NCBI RefSeq assembly: GCF_014287895.1
Contig: NZ_JACOPP010000013.1
Coordinates: forward strand, 1 to 64,000
DNA: 64,000 nucleotides
DNA from: Lawsonibacter hominis
Lineage (GTDB): Bacteria > Bacillota > Clostridia > Oscillospirales > Oscillospiraceae
Reading direction: 5' to 3'
A program made the position numbers and the translations under genes. The notes below the pieces were generated by a model, which searched no databases, had not been told where the DNA came from, and worked only from the letters and a program-made list of their open reading frames with translations. Shown here one piece after another: positions 31,343 to 40,056 of this stretch (within the stretch, counting starts at the first letter, position 1; each line of letters opens with the position of its first letter).

Positions 31343-32437
31343 TCAGGCGCACACCTCCTTCCGCTGCGCGGCCAGGGCCGACAGGATGTGACCCAGGCTC
31401 TGTTCCTCCAGCTGTCCCTTCATGTCCCGCATATTCCGGGCCATGGACTCCAGCGCTTCGTCGTCGTAGATCAGCGCGCGGATGGCCGCCAGGCACGCCT
31501 CCGGCTCCTTGGCCGCTACCCGGCCCAATCCCCGCTTCACCAGGAAGCGGGCATTGTTCTTTTCCTGCTGCAAAAAAGGCTCCCAGGCCAGGATGGGAAG
31601 CTCGGAAAAGATGGTCTCGAACAGGGTAATGCCGCCCGGCTTGGTAAGCGCCAGGTCGGCGCGCGCCATATAGTCGTAGACCCGGTCGGTATAACCCAGC
31701 ACCTCGATGTTTTGATATTTGCCCGCCAGGCGCTCGTAAAGCTTGCGGTTGTTTCCGGTGATGAGGGTGGTCTTCACGCCGGGCAGGGCGTTGAGCTGTT
31801 CGTAGAACTTGTCCCGCCGGGGCAGCAGCCCCAGGCCGCCGCCCATAATGAGCAGATGCCGCTCCCGCCCGGCCCTGCGCTGGACCGGGCGTTTGAATTC
31901 CGAGCGCACCGGGATACCGGTGACGCAGATGATGGAGCGCTCCACACCCTTGGCCGCCAGCCGCTCCCGGATGTCGTTGGACCCCACCAGATAGCAGTCC
32001 GTGCCGCTGGTGATCCACTCGGAGTGGGAAGACAGGTCTGTGACGCAGGTCACCAGGGGCAGGGTACTGCCGTTTTCCTTTTTGTAGCGGGATACCAGCT
32101 GGGCGCACATGGGATGGGTGGCCACCACCGCATCCGGTCTCCGCTGCGTCAGCAGTTCCTCCAGCGCATCCAGAAAGACGGGCTCGAACGCGGGCCGGAA
32201 TTCCATATGCGCGTTTTCGGTGAGTTTATAGTACATATTAAACAGCCCGCTGCCTCGGGTGACCAGCAGGTTGAAACACTGATAGACGGTCTTGGACACG
32301 TTGGGCATGGCATAGGCCACCAGGTCCTCCACGTCCACCTCCGCCTGCGGGAAGGCCCGCAGCAGCTGCTGCCGGAGGGACAGGGAGGCCGAATAATGGC
32401 CCATGCCGAACTTTCCGGTCAGTATGAGGATTTTCAA
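31343..32437 (-). CDS. Diacylglycerol glycosyltransferase (MGDG synthase/UgtP-like)
   Basis: The 364-residue GT28-type enzyme adds a sugar from a UDP-sugar to diacylglycerol to make a membrane glycolipid. The N-terminus M-K-I-L-I-L-T-G-K-F-G-M-G-H-Y-S-A-S matches the MGDG-synthase fold (G-x-G-H at 11-14). The C-terminal UDP-binding part has the signature K-P-G-G-I-T-L-F-E near 264-272 and E-x-x-L-x-Q-Q-E-x-N-A near 285. The start is TTG at 32437, preceded by AAAAGGAGGG. The sugar (glucose or galactose) cannot be told. It forms a two-gene operon with the flippase-like gene. Confidence 0.9.
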   Translation of the reverse strand: MKILILTGKFGMGHYSASLSLRQQLLRAFPQAEVDVEDLVAYAMPNVSKTVYQCFNLLVTRGSGLFNMYYKLTENAHMEFRPAFEPVFLDALEELLTQRRPDAVVATHPMCAQLVSRYKKENGSTLPLVTCVTDLSSHSEWITSGTDCYLVGSNDIRERLAAKGVERSIICVTGIPVRSEFKRPVQRRAGRERHLLIMGGGLGLLPRRDKFYEQLNALPGVKTTLITGNNRKLYERLAGKYQNIEVLGYTDRVYDYMARADLALTKPGGITLFETIFSELPILAWEPFLQQEKNNARFLVKRGLGRVAAKEPEACLAAIRALIYDDEALESMARNMRDMKGQLEEQSLGHILSALAAQRKEVCA

Positions 32438-32514
32438 AGCGTTTCCCTCCTTTTACAAGGTATAGTATAAAGGAGGTTTCTTTAGAAAACAGTGGGGCAA
32501 ATCTTAAAATGACA

Positions 32515-33060
32515 TTAAGAAAAAGAAACGTTTTTTTCACTCTGCCCCGGAACCTCCTCGGGCGGCTGCTCCGGCGGCGCGCAGCAGACCGCCGCCCGCC
32601 AGCCGTCTCCTCCGTAGGCGCGAAACCGCAGTCCGTCCAGCGTCCCCCCCTGTCCCGGTGCCAGCAGCGGCACGGCGATCGCCCGGGCCGGGCCGGAAAG
32701 CCCCGCGCCGGTACATTTCACCCGCGCTTCCTTCAGGGTCCAGAGGGTATAAAAGCGCTCCCAGCCTCCGCCCTGCCGGACAAACCAGGCGTATTCCTCC
32801 GGGGAGAGCACGTGCCGGGGCAGCCCCGTCCTCCGGGGCCGGATGCGCTCCACATCCACCCCCACCGCCGCCGCGCCCGCGCCGCACAGGATCAGTCCGC
32901 CGCTGTGGCTGACGTTGAAGCGCAGCTCCGGCCGGGCCGGAAAAAAGGGCTTGCCCCCGCCGTCCCGCGCCAGTGCGGGCAGGCGCTCCAGACCGTATTC
33001 CGTTCGCAGCAGCGCTTCCAGCAGCGCATAGGCGTCCCCGGTCCCCAGCCGCAGCACCAT
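32515..33060 (-). CDS. 4'-phosphopantetheinyl transferase (Sfp-type)
   Basis: The 181-residue enzyme moves phosphopantetheine from CoA to carrier proteins. It shows the Sfp signature: F-N-V-S-H-S near 47-52, G-V-D-V-E-R-I near 66-72 (Mg2+ Asp/Glu) and W-T-L-K-E-A near 107-112. It is shorter than Sfp itself (224) but near AcpT-type enzymes. No synthase gene is nearby, so its carrier protein is unknown. The upstream flank holds the second copy of the 160-bp repeat. Confidence 0.88.
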   Translation of the reverse strand: MVLRLGTGDAYALLEALLRTEYGLERLPALARDGGGKPFFPARPELRFNVSHSGGLILCGAGAAAVGVDVERIRPRRTGLPRHVLSPEEYAWFVRQGGGWERFYTLWTLKEARVKCTGAGLSGPARAIAVPLLAPGQGGTLDGLRFRAYGGDGWRAAVCCAPPEQPPEEVPGQSEKNVSFS

Positions 33061-33080
33061 GTTCCCCGCCTCCCTTTTTT

Positions 33081-33248
33081 CTAAGGCATTACCGCATCAT
33101 TCAACGCGTGCGGATCGGCGCGAAAATTTGTGCCGCAAAAAGGCGCAAAACCGCAGGAATACTTTTTGTATTGCAAGGTTTTGCAACGCATTTGTGGGGC
33201 AAATCGGCCGCCAAAATGTGCGTGGGGAATTGTGCGGTGATGCCCTAA
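33081..33248. repeat. 160-bp MITE-like repeat, copy 2, with 4-bp CTAA duplication
   Basis: Element 33085-33244 is flanked by CTAA at 33081-33084 and 33245-33248. It starts GGCATTACCGCA and ends TGCGGTGATGCC. It is the inverted counterpart of copy 1 (10122-10281), identical in length and about 92 % identical. It lies between the phosphopantetheinyl transferase start and the serpin stop, and may influence the ends of both transcripts. Confidence 0.85.
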
Positions 33249-33373
33249 TTATAGCACAAAAGGAGCCGGGCGTCTCGGCTGGTTCAGGCCGGAGATAACA
33301 GATCGTTCTCGCCGGTGCCGGACAGCCGTTGGCAGCTGTGCCGCTCACAGCGGACGCATGCCCTTTTCGGTTC

Positions 33374-34618
33374 TTACGGCGCCTCAAACGTCCCCAGGAA
33401 CAGCGGCACGCCCCGCTCCAGATCCACAATTCCGTAGACGAAGGGCCGGTCCAGGATCAGCACCGCAGCCTCTTCTGCCGGCATACTCATCGCCTCCATG
33501 ACCGCCGCCGTTACGGCAGCGGCCTCCGTCCCCTTCTCGTTGACCTGGATGCGGGTCTTCTGCATCACGCTGCCGATATAGATAGGTCCGTCGGCCGTCC
33601 CCATAGCGGAAAAATCAGCGGCATCCGGATCAAACGCCGCCCCCAGCCCCAGCGTGGAGAGCGCGTCGTTCAGCATCCCGCCCCACTCCGCTTCAAATTT
33701 GGGCAGGCGCAGGGAAAGGCGCGTCTGCTCCGCCGCCGCGAGCAGGGCGGGCACCGTGCCGCCATCCCAGCCGGACAGATATTCCGTCAGATCCGTCCCC
33801 TCCTTCGGCAGCACCGCCAGAAAGCCCAGCCGCCCGTCGTCATAGGGCAGCACCACGCCGCTCTCCCGCTCCGTTTGGAGGTACCGCTCCTGCCGCACGC
33901 CGTTGCCCAGAAACTCGGTCTGCCGCGTTCCTGCGGCGGAGCGGAAGGGGAGCGCGGTGGTTTTGGCCGGATCAAAGGGCGCGGCCCAGGCATTTTTCAG
34001 ATAAAGGGCGTTGACCAGCAGAAGCACCGCCTGCGCGTCCAGCGGCCGGTCCAGCACGCCGTCGATCAGGCCCATGGTCTGCTCCTTCACCCAGGCGTTG
34101 ACCTGTTTCACCGTCTCCATGGCGGTCAGGTCGGCCTGATAGAGTCCGGCCCCATACGTGTCGGCGCAGCGGCGGAGAAAGCCGTCGTCCGCCGTCCAGC
34201 CCGTACCGATCCACAGTCCGTTTGCGATGTTGCACCGGGTCGTTCCCTCCAGGCCCCGGTAATCCTCCATCAGGGCGGCGCAGCTGGCGTTGAGCTCCTC
34301 CAGGCTCACGCCGCCTCCCAGCACTTCCAAAAATGCCTCCAGCGTCTCCCCGGCGGCCCCGTTGGCGGTCATGGACAGGCACAAAAGGGCGGACAGGGGC
34401 GAGACGAGGGTGTTTTCCCCCTCCTGCCGCACCTGCGCCAGCAGCGCCGCGCCGAAGGCGCCCAGGGCGTAGTCTGCCTCCGCCGAAGGGGCGGGGCGCA
34501 CCGGAGCGGTACCGGTCCCCGCCGGGGCGGGCGTCAGGGAACGCCCGCTCCCGGCGGCGGCGCAGCCGCCCAGCAGGAGCAGCGCCAGACCCAGGGATAA
34601 GAATCGGATCCGTTTCAT
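33374..34618 (-). CDS. Serpin lipoprotein with inhibitory-type hinge
   Basis: The 414-residue protein has a lipobox (L-L-G-G-C, Cys19), so it is lipid-anchored outside the membrane. Residues 50-414 form a full serpin: F-x-x-x-L-L-x-Q-V then N-T-L-V-S-P-L-S-A-L near 70-79, and the C-terminal F-V-Y-G-I-V-D-L. The hinge E-K-G-T-E-A-A-A-V-T-A-A matches inhibitory serpins (small residues P12-P9). Counting from P17 Glu puts P1-P1' at Met-Ser, as in alpha-1-antitrypsin, predicting elastase- or chymotrypsin-like targets. Second of two tandem serpins, 18 bp after the first. Confidence 0.9.
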   Translation of the reverse strand: MKRIRFLSLGLALLLLGGCAAAGSGRSLTPAPAGTGTAPVRPAPSAEADYALGAFGAALLAQVRQEGENTLVSPLSALLCLSMTANGAAGETLEAFLEVLGGGVSLEELNASCAALMEDYRGLEGTTRCNIANGLWIGTGWTADDGFLRRCADTYGAGLYQADLTAMETVKQVNAWVKEQTMGLIDGVLDRPLDAQAVLLLVNALYLKNAWAAPFDPAKTTALPFRSAAGTRQTEFLGNGVRQERYLQTERESGVVLPYDDGRLGFLAVLPKEGTDLTEYLSGWDGGTVPALLAAAEQTRLSLRLPKFEAEWGGMLNDALSTLGLGAAFDPDAADFSAMGTADGPIYIGSVMQKTRIQVNEKGTEAAAVTAAVMEAMSMPAEEAAVLILDRPFVYGIVDLERGVPLFLGTFEAP

Positions 34619-34636
34619 TCGTTTCTCTCCTTTCCG

Positions 34637-35869
34637 TCAGCCCGTCTCAAAGGTACCCAGGAACAGGGGCACGCCCCGCTCCAGGTCCACGATGCCGTAG
34701 ACGAAGGGCCGGTCAAAGACCAGCTCCTCCGGGGGCGCCGCGCCTGCGCCGCTCATGCCGATGAAGGTGAAGGAAAAGGCCCGGGTACCCTGTTCATCCA
34801 CTTCGATCCCGGCCCCGTGCTCTACGGCGCTGATATACAGGGGATTGCCGTGCGCATCCCGCCCCATGGGGGCAAAGTCCGCCGCGTCCGGGTCAAAGGC
34901 GTCGGTCAGGCCCATCGCCTGGAGGGCCCCGACCAGGGAGCCGCTCCACATCATCTCGAATTTGGGCAGGCGCAGCGTAAAATACTCCGTCCCGGCCCCG
35001 GCGATCAATCCGGCCAGGGCCGCGCCGTCCAGGGTATCCAGGTACTCCCCCAGCGGCGTGCCCTGGCTGGGCATCAGGGCCAGAAACGCCAGCCGGCCGT
35101 CCCGGTAGGGCAGCAGCACGCCCTGTTCCGCGTCGGTACCGATATACCGGTCCTCCCGTCCGCCGCTGCTCATCAGATCCACCGTGGCCTCCCCACCGCC
35201 CTCCGGATAGAAGGGACGAGCCTCCCAGGTGTCGTCCGGGTCAAATTCCTCCGCCCATTTGCCTTCAAAGTAAACGGCGTTGGCCAGGGCCAGGACGGTG
35301 GCGGAGTCGATCTCCTTCAGCGCGTTTTGAATGTGTCCGCCGGTATTCCGCTCGATCCAGGCGTTGATCTGCTTCCGGGTGCCGGGGTTGGAAAAGTCGG
35401 CGGCGAAGGCATCGGCCTGATAGGTGCCGGTGCAGCGGCTCAGAAAAGCGTCCTCCACCTGCGCCCCCTCGTCCAGCCAGAGGCCGTCGGCAATGGAAAG
35501 CGTGGTCTCCCCTTCCAGCGCGGCGTACTCCGAGAGCAGCGAGGCGCAGTTGGCGTTGAGCGTTTCCAGGCTCCCGTCCCCGGCCAGTACCGCTTCGAAC
35601 TGCGCCAACGTCCCGCCCGCCGCGCCGTTGGCGGCCATGGACAGGCACAGCGCCGCGCTCAGGGGCGAGACGAAGGTGTTCTCGCCCGCCGTGCGGGTCT
35701 GCCGCAGCAGCTCCAGCCCAAAGTCGCCCAGGGCCGTATCCAGCGCCGCGTCGCGGCGGGCCGGAGCCTCCGGGGCCGCCCGGCCGGGCTGGAGCGCCGT
35801 GACGCCTGCCGAGCAGGCGCTCAACAGCAGGGCCATCGTCAGTGCAAGAGATAACAGCGTTCGTTTCAT
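34637..35869 (-). CDS. Serpin lipoprotein with atypical hinge
   Basis: The 410-residue protein has a lipobox (L-L-S-A-C) and complete serpin body with N-T-F-V-S-P-L-S-A-A and a C-terminal F-V-Y-G-I-V-D-L-E-R-G-V-P-L-F-L-G-T-F almost identical to its neighbour. The hinge reads E-Q-G-T-R-A-F-S-F-T-F-I: Arg at P13 and Phe at P11, P9 and P7 in place of small residues. Bulky hinge residues usually block loop insertion, so this copy may be non-inhibitory or act as a substrate. Start 35869 was chosen by lipobox position. The two genes look like an old duplication. Confidence 0.88.
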   Translation of the reverse strand: MKRTLLSLALTMALLLSACSAGVTALQPGRAAPEAPARRDAALDTALGDFGLELLRQTRTAGENTFVSPLSAALCLSMAANGAAGGTLAQFEAVLAGDGSLETLNANCASLLSEYAALEGETTLSIADGLWLDEGAQVEDAFLSRCTGTYQADAFAADFSNPGTRKQINAWIERNTGGHIQNALKEIDSATVLALANAVYFEGKWAEEFDPDDTWEARPFYPEGGGEATVDLMSSGGREDRYIGTDAEQGVLLPYRDGRLAFLALMPSQGTPLGEYLDTLDGAALAGLIAGAGTEYFTLRLPKFEMMWSGSLVGALQAMGLTDAFDPDAADFAPMGRDAHGNPLYISAVEHGAGIEVDEQGTRAFSFTFIGMSGAGAAPPEELVFDRPFVYGIVDLERGVPLFLGTFETG

Positions 35870-36007
35870 TGGCTTCCCTCCCAATCGGATTTGCTTTTTA
35901 GACGCTCTTTGGGGTAAAATGTTCCTGCGTCTTAAATACTTCTTAATCCTTTTCCCCCCTTGGGCTTAAATCTGCCGTGCTAAGATAGCGGCAATGAGGT
36001 GATCTTT

Positions 36008-36703
36008 TTGTACACTGTGCTCATCTGCGACGACGATAAGGACATCGTATCCGCTCTGGACATCTACCTGACCAGCGAGGGGTATCGCACGCTCAAGGCC
36101 TATGACGGGCTGGAGTGTCTGAAGCTGGTGGAGGAACACGAGGTGCACCTCATTCTCCTGGACGTGATGATGCCGGGTCTGGACGGCATCCGCACCACCG
36201 CCAAGCTGCGGGAAAAGCGGAATATCCCCATCATCCTGCTCACCGCGAAAAGTGAGGATTCCGACAAGGTGCTGGGCCTGAATATCGGCGCGGACGACTA
36301 TGTGACCAAACCCTTCAATCCCATCGAGGTCATCGCCCGGGTCAAAAGCCAGCTGCGCCGGTACACCACCCTGGGCGGCCAGCAGCATGCCGGGGGACCG
36401 GCGGTGCTCACCAACGGAGGCATCCGTCTGGACGACGCCGCCAAGGCGGTGACGGTGGACGGAGAGATGGTGAGCCTCACGCCCATTGAGTACAACATCC
36501 TGCTGCTGCTCATGCAGAATCCGGGACGGGTATACTCCACCGGACAGATCTACGAACTGGTATGGAACGACCCCGCCCTGGGCTCGGAGAACACGGTAGC
36601 CGTGCATATCCGCCACCTGCGGGAGAAGCTCGAGATCGACCCGGCAAATCCCCGCTATCTCAAGGTGGTGTGGGGCCTGGGCTATAAGATGGAGAAGCTG
36701 TGA
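36008..36703 (+). CDS. OmpR-family response regulator
   Basis: The 231-residue regulator has a receiver domain (L-I-C-D-D-D at the start, phosphoacceptor Asp52 in L-L-D-V-M-M-P-G, Thr near 79 and Lys near 101 in T-K-P-F) and an OmpR winged helix (about 130-230). The TTG at 36008 has GAGGTG at 6-nt spacing; a GTG at 35999 is nearer to, and overlaps, that site. It overlaps no gene upstream and is followed by the kinase 44 bp on. Confidence 0.9.
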   Translation: MYTVLICDDDKDIVSALDIYLTSEGYRTLKAYDGLECLKLVEEHEVHLILLDVMMPGLDGIRTTAKLREKRNIPIILLTAKSEDSDKVLGLNIGADDYVTKPFNPIEVIARVKSQLRRYTTLGGQQHAGGPAVLTNGGIRLDDAAKAVTVDGEMVSLTPIEYNILLLLMQNPGRVYSTGQIYELVWNDPALGSENTVAVHIRHLREKLEIDPANPRYLKVVWGLGYKMEKL

Positions 36704-36747
36704 CGCTTTTCCCCCATATCCGCCCCTTGACAAGGAGACGTGATCTC

Positions 36748-38841
36748 ATGAAAAAACAGCTGCGCACCCATCCCGCCCTCAAAGCCTTAGCCGTGATCCT
36801 GGCCCTTGTGCTGGGGGCAGGCGGCTTCTGGGCCAGCCTGTTCACCCTGAGCCAGTGGGACGATATTTGGACCGGAACGGGGTATTACGAGAGCAGCAAT
36901 TGCTACTCCAACTTGTATAACCGCCTCGCCCAGGTACGGGAGCTGGCCTGGCTGATGCAGAACCGCACCTGGGACGGCTCCCTGTCCTATCTGGACCAGC
37001 AGCGGCTGGAGGCTCTGCAGGAGGCGCTCTCCCCGGAACAGACCAATTTCCGTTTCCGTCTGGTGGACAACGCCACCGGCGAGCCGGTGTACGGCAATCT
37101 GCCCGGCGGCCAGACGATGGAGGGGGCCGTCTACCGGGTCCTGTCCGATTCCCTGGAACTGCAGCGCTACAACGGCGGGCATGAGGACGACTACCAAACC
37201 TGGGATCAGGAGATGGACTATTATCAGCTGCATATCATCCAGAGCGACGGGAGCACGCTGCTCTTCCTTCCGGAGGAGGAATCCGTGGCCAACCAATACG
37301 GCTGGCTTTTCAACGGAAGCAGCTGGGATTACTATGAGGAACTGGACCGCCGGGTCCTCTCCCGTGTGCTGGCGGTGGAATACGGCGTGACCAACCCCCA
37401 GACCGTGACGGATGAGTTTACCGAGGGCGCGCAGGACTACCTGGAGTACGCCCAATACCTGCCCGGCGTGGCCCTTCTGTCCTTGGCGCTGGATGTGCTG
37501 ACCGTCCTGCTGGTGGTGTTCCTCTGCCTGGGCGCCGGCCGGCGGCGGGACCGGGAGGGCGTACTTCTCAACCACTTTGACCGCATCCCGCTGGACCTGC
37601 TGATCTTTCTGGAGTTCTGGGCCCTGGCGGCCCTGCTTGCGCTCGGGGATTCCATGGCCTGGGCCCTGAATTCCGGTGCGCTGAATTTGGAAACGGCGGT
37701 GGGGCTGGGCGTGCTCTCCCTGGGCATCAGCGGATGCCTGCTGGCCTTTCTGCTCACCCTGGCTACCCGCATCAAAACGCGCACCGTCTTCTCCAACACC
37801 CTGACCTGGCTGCTGTGCCGGGCCATCGGCCGGCTCTGCCGGGCGCTCGGCCGCTCCTGGCCGCTGACCTGGCGGGTGGTCGTGCTCTTCCTGCTCTATC
37901 TGCTGGGGAGCGTCCTGACTGCGCTGACGGTTTTCCTGATCCCCGTGTATCAGGGGCTGGCGCTCTACTTCCTTTGCCGCTGGACCATCCAGTGGCGGCG
38001 TGTGCGGGAGGGCGCGGCGCGCATCGTGGGGGGCGACCCCAGCTGCAAGATCGATACCGGCGGCAAGATGTATCCCGACCTGCGGGAGCATGCCGAACAG
38101 CTCAACGATCTGGGCGGCGCCATCCGCACCGCTGTGGACCGGCAGCTCAAAAGCGAGCGCTTTAAGGCGGAACTCATCACCAACGTCTCCCACGACCTCA
38201 AAACTCCGCTCACCTCCATCATCAACTATGTGGACCTTTTGAAAAAAGAGGAGATTCAGAATCCCAGGGCAGCCGAGTACATCGAGGTGCTGGACCGGAA
38301 GAGCCAGCGGCTGAAAAAGCTCACCGAGGACCTGGTGGAGGCCTCCAAGGCGTCCACTGGAAACCTGGCGGTGAACCGGGAACGGCTGGGCATGGTACAG
38401 CTGGTGCAGCAGGCCATCGGGGAATTCGAGGAAAAGTTTGCCCAGCGCGGCCTGCAGCTGATCTCCTCCTTCCCTGCCGAGGAGGCCTATATTCAGGCCG
38501 ACGGGCGGCATCTGTGGCGCATCATCGACAACCTGCTCTCCAACTGCAACAAGTACGCCATGGAGGGCACCCGGGTCTATCTGGACGTGATGAAGTGGGA
38601 CGGAACGGTGACCCTGTCGGTGAAAAACATTTCCCAGCAGCAGCTCAATATCCCCGCCGAGCAGCTGATGGAACGTTTTGTGCGGGGGGAGGAATCCCGC
38701 AGTACCGAGGGCTCCGGTCTGGGTCTGTCCATCGCGCGCAGCCTGACGGAGCTTCAGGGCGGCGTCTTCCGTCTGGATATCGACGGGGACCTGTTCAAGG
38801 CCGCCCTCTCCTTCCCGGAGGATTGCAGTCCGTCCGCATAA
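36748..38841 (+). CDS. Sensor histidine kinase with large extracytoplasmic and multi-helix sensor part
   Basis: The 697-residue kinase has an N-terminal helix (12-35), an extracytoplasmic region of about 200 residues, then about five more helices (235-425). A HAMP-like linker, DHp domain with His482 in N-V-S-H-D-L-K-T-P, and ATPase domain (N-box N-L-L-S-N-C-N-K-Y, G-box G-S-G-L-G-L-S-I-A) follow. The closely spaced response regulator is the partner. The multi-helix sensor recalls kinases that detect cell-envelope stress or peptide antibiotics; the ligand is unknown. Start 36748 has CAAGGAG. Confidence 0.9.
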   Translation: MKKQLRTHPALKALAVILALVLGAGGFWASLFTLSQWDDIWTGTGYYESSNCYSNLYNRLAQVRELAWLMQNRTWDGSLSYLDQQRLEALQEALSPEQTNFRFRLVDNATGEPVYGNLPGGQTMEGAVYRVLSDSLELQRYNGGHEDDYQTWDQEMDYYQLHIIQSDGSTLLFLPEEESVANQYGWLFNGSSWDYYEELDRRVLSRVLAVEYGVTNPQTVTDEFTEGAQDYLEYAQYLPGVALLSLALDVLTVLLVVFLCLGAGRRRDREGVLLNHFDRIPLDLLIFLEFWALAALLALGDSMAWALNSGALNLETAVGLGVLSLGISGCLLAFLLTLATRIKTRTVFSNTLTWLLCRAIGRLCRALGRSWPLTWRVVVLFLLYLLGSVLTALTVFLIPVYQGLALYFLCRWTIQWRRVREGAARIVGGDPSCKIDTGGKMYPDLREHAEQLNDLGGAIRTAVDRQLKSERFKAELITNVSHDLKTPLTSIINYVDLLKKEEIQNPRAAEYIEVLDRKSQRLKKLTEDLVEASKASTGNLAVNRERLGMVQLVQQAIGEFEEKFAQRGLQLISSFPAEEAYIQADGRHLWRIIDNLLSNCNKYAMEGTRVYLDVMKWDGTVTLSVKNISQQQLNIPAEQLMERFVRGEESRSTEGSGLGLSIARSLTELQGGVFRLDIDGDLFKAALSFPEDCSPSA

Positions 38842-38854
38842 AACGCATGACTTT

Positions 38855-38897
38855 GCTCCGGCCTGGGATACTAAGCCTATCCCAGGCCGGAGCTTTT
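38855..38897 (+). terminator. Terminator after the two-component system
   Basis: A 16-bp perfect stem (38855-38870 with 38878-38893) with a 7-nt loop is followed by TTTT. Confidence 0.85.
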
Positions 38898-38961
38898 GCC
38901 GCTGCTCCGCAAAAAGCGCTCCGGCAAACGGGCAGCGACGATTACCAGTAAGGAGTAGGTT

Positions 38962-39873
38962 ATGTACGACATCATTATCGTGGGCGGCGGCCCGGCCGGC
39001 CTGACGGCGGCACTGTACGCCAAACGGGCCGGCTTTTCCACCCTGCTGTTGGAGGGCGGAGTTCTGGGCGGTCAGGCGGCCGCCACACCCGACATCGAAA
39101 ACTGGCCGGGCACCCGCCATATCTCGGGCAGCGACTTCGCCGCCAATCTCTACGAGCAGTCCAGGGCGCTGGGGGCCGAGCTCCGATTGGAGGCCGCCAC
39201 GGCGCTGGAGGCGGAAGGCGCGCTGCGCCGGGTGTCCACTTCCGCCGGGCGCTACGAGGCCCGCTGCGTCATCCTCGCCAACGGCGTCAAGCGCCGGAAG
39301 CTGGGCGTGCCCGGGGAGGAGCGGCTGGCGGGCCGGGGGGTGAGCTATTGCGCCACCTGCGACGGAAACTTTTTCCGGGGCAAGGAGGTGGCCGTGGTAG
39401 GCGGCGGCAACACCGCGCTGGAGGACGCCCTCTATCTGGCCGCCCTGTGTCCCAAGGTCCATCTCATCCACCGGCGGGAACGCTTCACGGGCGACGCGCA
39501 TCTGGTGGACAGTGTGCGGGATGTGGCCAATATCCGCCGCTGCATGGATACCCGCGTGCTGGAGATCCAGGGGGAGGCGTCGGTGTCCGCCCTGCGTCTG
39601 GAGGGCCCCCGCGGGGCGCATATTCTCCCCGTCTCCGGTGTGTTTGCCGCCGTGGGCCTCATCCCCGACAACGAGGCCTTCGCCCCGCCCCTGGAGCTGG
39701 ACGCATACGGCTATCTCCAGGCCGGCTGCGACTGCCGCACGCCGCTGCCCGGGGTCTTCGCCGCGGGGGATACCCGTTCCAAGCAGCTGCGCCAGCTGGT
39801 CACCGCCGCGGCCGACGGCGCCACCGCCGCCTTTCAGGCGGGGCTGTATCTCCATGAGATGCAGCCTGTGTAG
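38962..39873 (+). CDS. trxB: Thioredoxin reductase
   Basis: The 303-residue flavoprotein uses NADPH to reduce thioredoxin. It has the FAD motif I-V-G-G-G-P-A-G near 6-13, the redox pair C-A-T-C (Cys130, Cys133), the NADPH motif G-G-G-N-T-A-L-E-D near 147-155 and H-R-R-E-R-F near 168-173, which favours NADPH over ferredoxin-linked relatives. The final G-D-x-R motif (A-A-G-D-T-R) is near 266. Length and order of motifs are complete. No thioredoxin gene is next to it. Confidence 0.93.
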   Translation: MYDIIIVGGGPAGLTAALYAKRAGFSTLLLEGGVLGGQAAATPDIENWPGTRHISGSDFAANLYEQSRALGAELRLEAATALEAEGALRRVSTSAGRYEARCVILANGVKRRKLGVPGEERLAGRGVSYCATCDGNFFRGKEVAVVGGGNTALEDALYLAALCPKVHLIHRRERFTGDAHLVDSVRDVANIRRCMDTRVLEIQGEASVSALRLEGPRGAHILPVSGVFAAVGLIPDNEAFAPPLELDAYGYLQAGCDCRTPLPGVFAAGDTRSKQLRQLVTAAADGATAAFQAGLYLHEMQPV

Positions 39874-39955
39874 CGGCTGTCGAAAAAGCGGCTTCGCCAC
39901 GTACCTGCCGCGGCGGAACACGGCCGAACCCTGTGAAGGGTTTTCGGCAAACAGA

Positions 39956-39990
39956 ACGGACGGGAGCGCCGCTTTGGCGCTCCCGTCCGT
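39956..39990. terminator. Bidirectional terminator between trxB and degV
   Basis: A 15-bp perfect stem (39956-39970 with 39976-39990) with a 5-nt loop separates the convergent genes. The rest of the 39874-40056 gap holds no gene. Confidence 0.75.
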
Positions 39991-40056
39991 GATTTGTTTC
40001 CGCCGCAAGCGTATGCGGCGCTTCCTTGCACCTGTTTTCCGTTTTGCGCGGGCGGG

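Noticed and set aside
36787..40008. A 1073-codon minus-strand frame across the histidine kinase and trxB
   Set aside because: Antisense to two strongly recognised genes and of low-complexity composition; a GC-driven shadow.
39874..40056. Possible homology between the 18951-19090 leader and the 39874-40000 gap (both start with GGCTGTC-AAAAAG-GGC and contain AACGGACGGGA)
   Set aside because: Only short hairpin-type segments agree; there are no shared ends or duplications, so a repeat family cannot be supported by eye.
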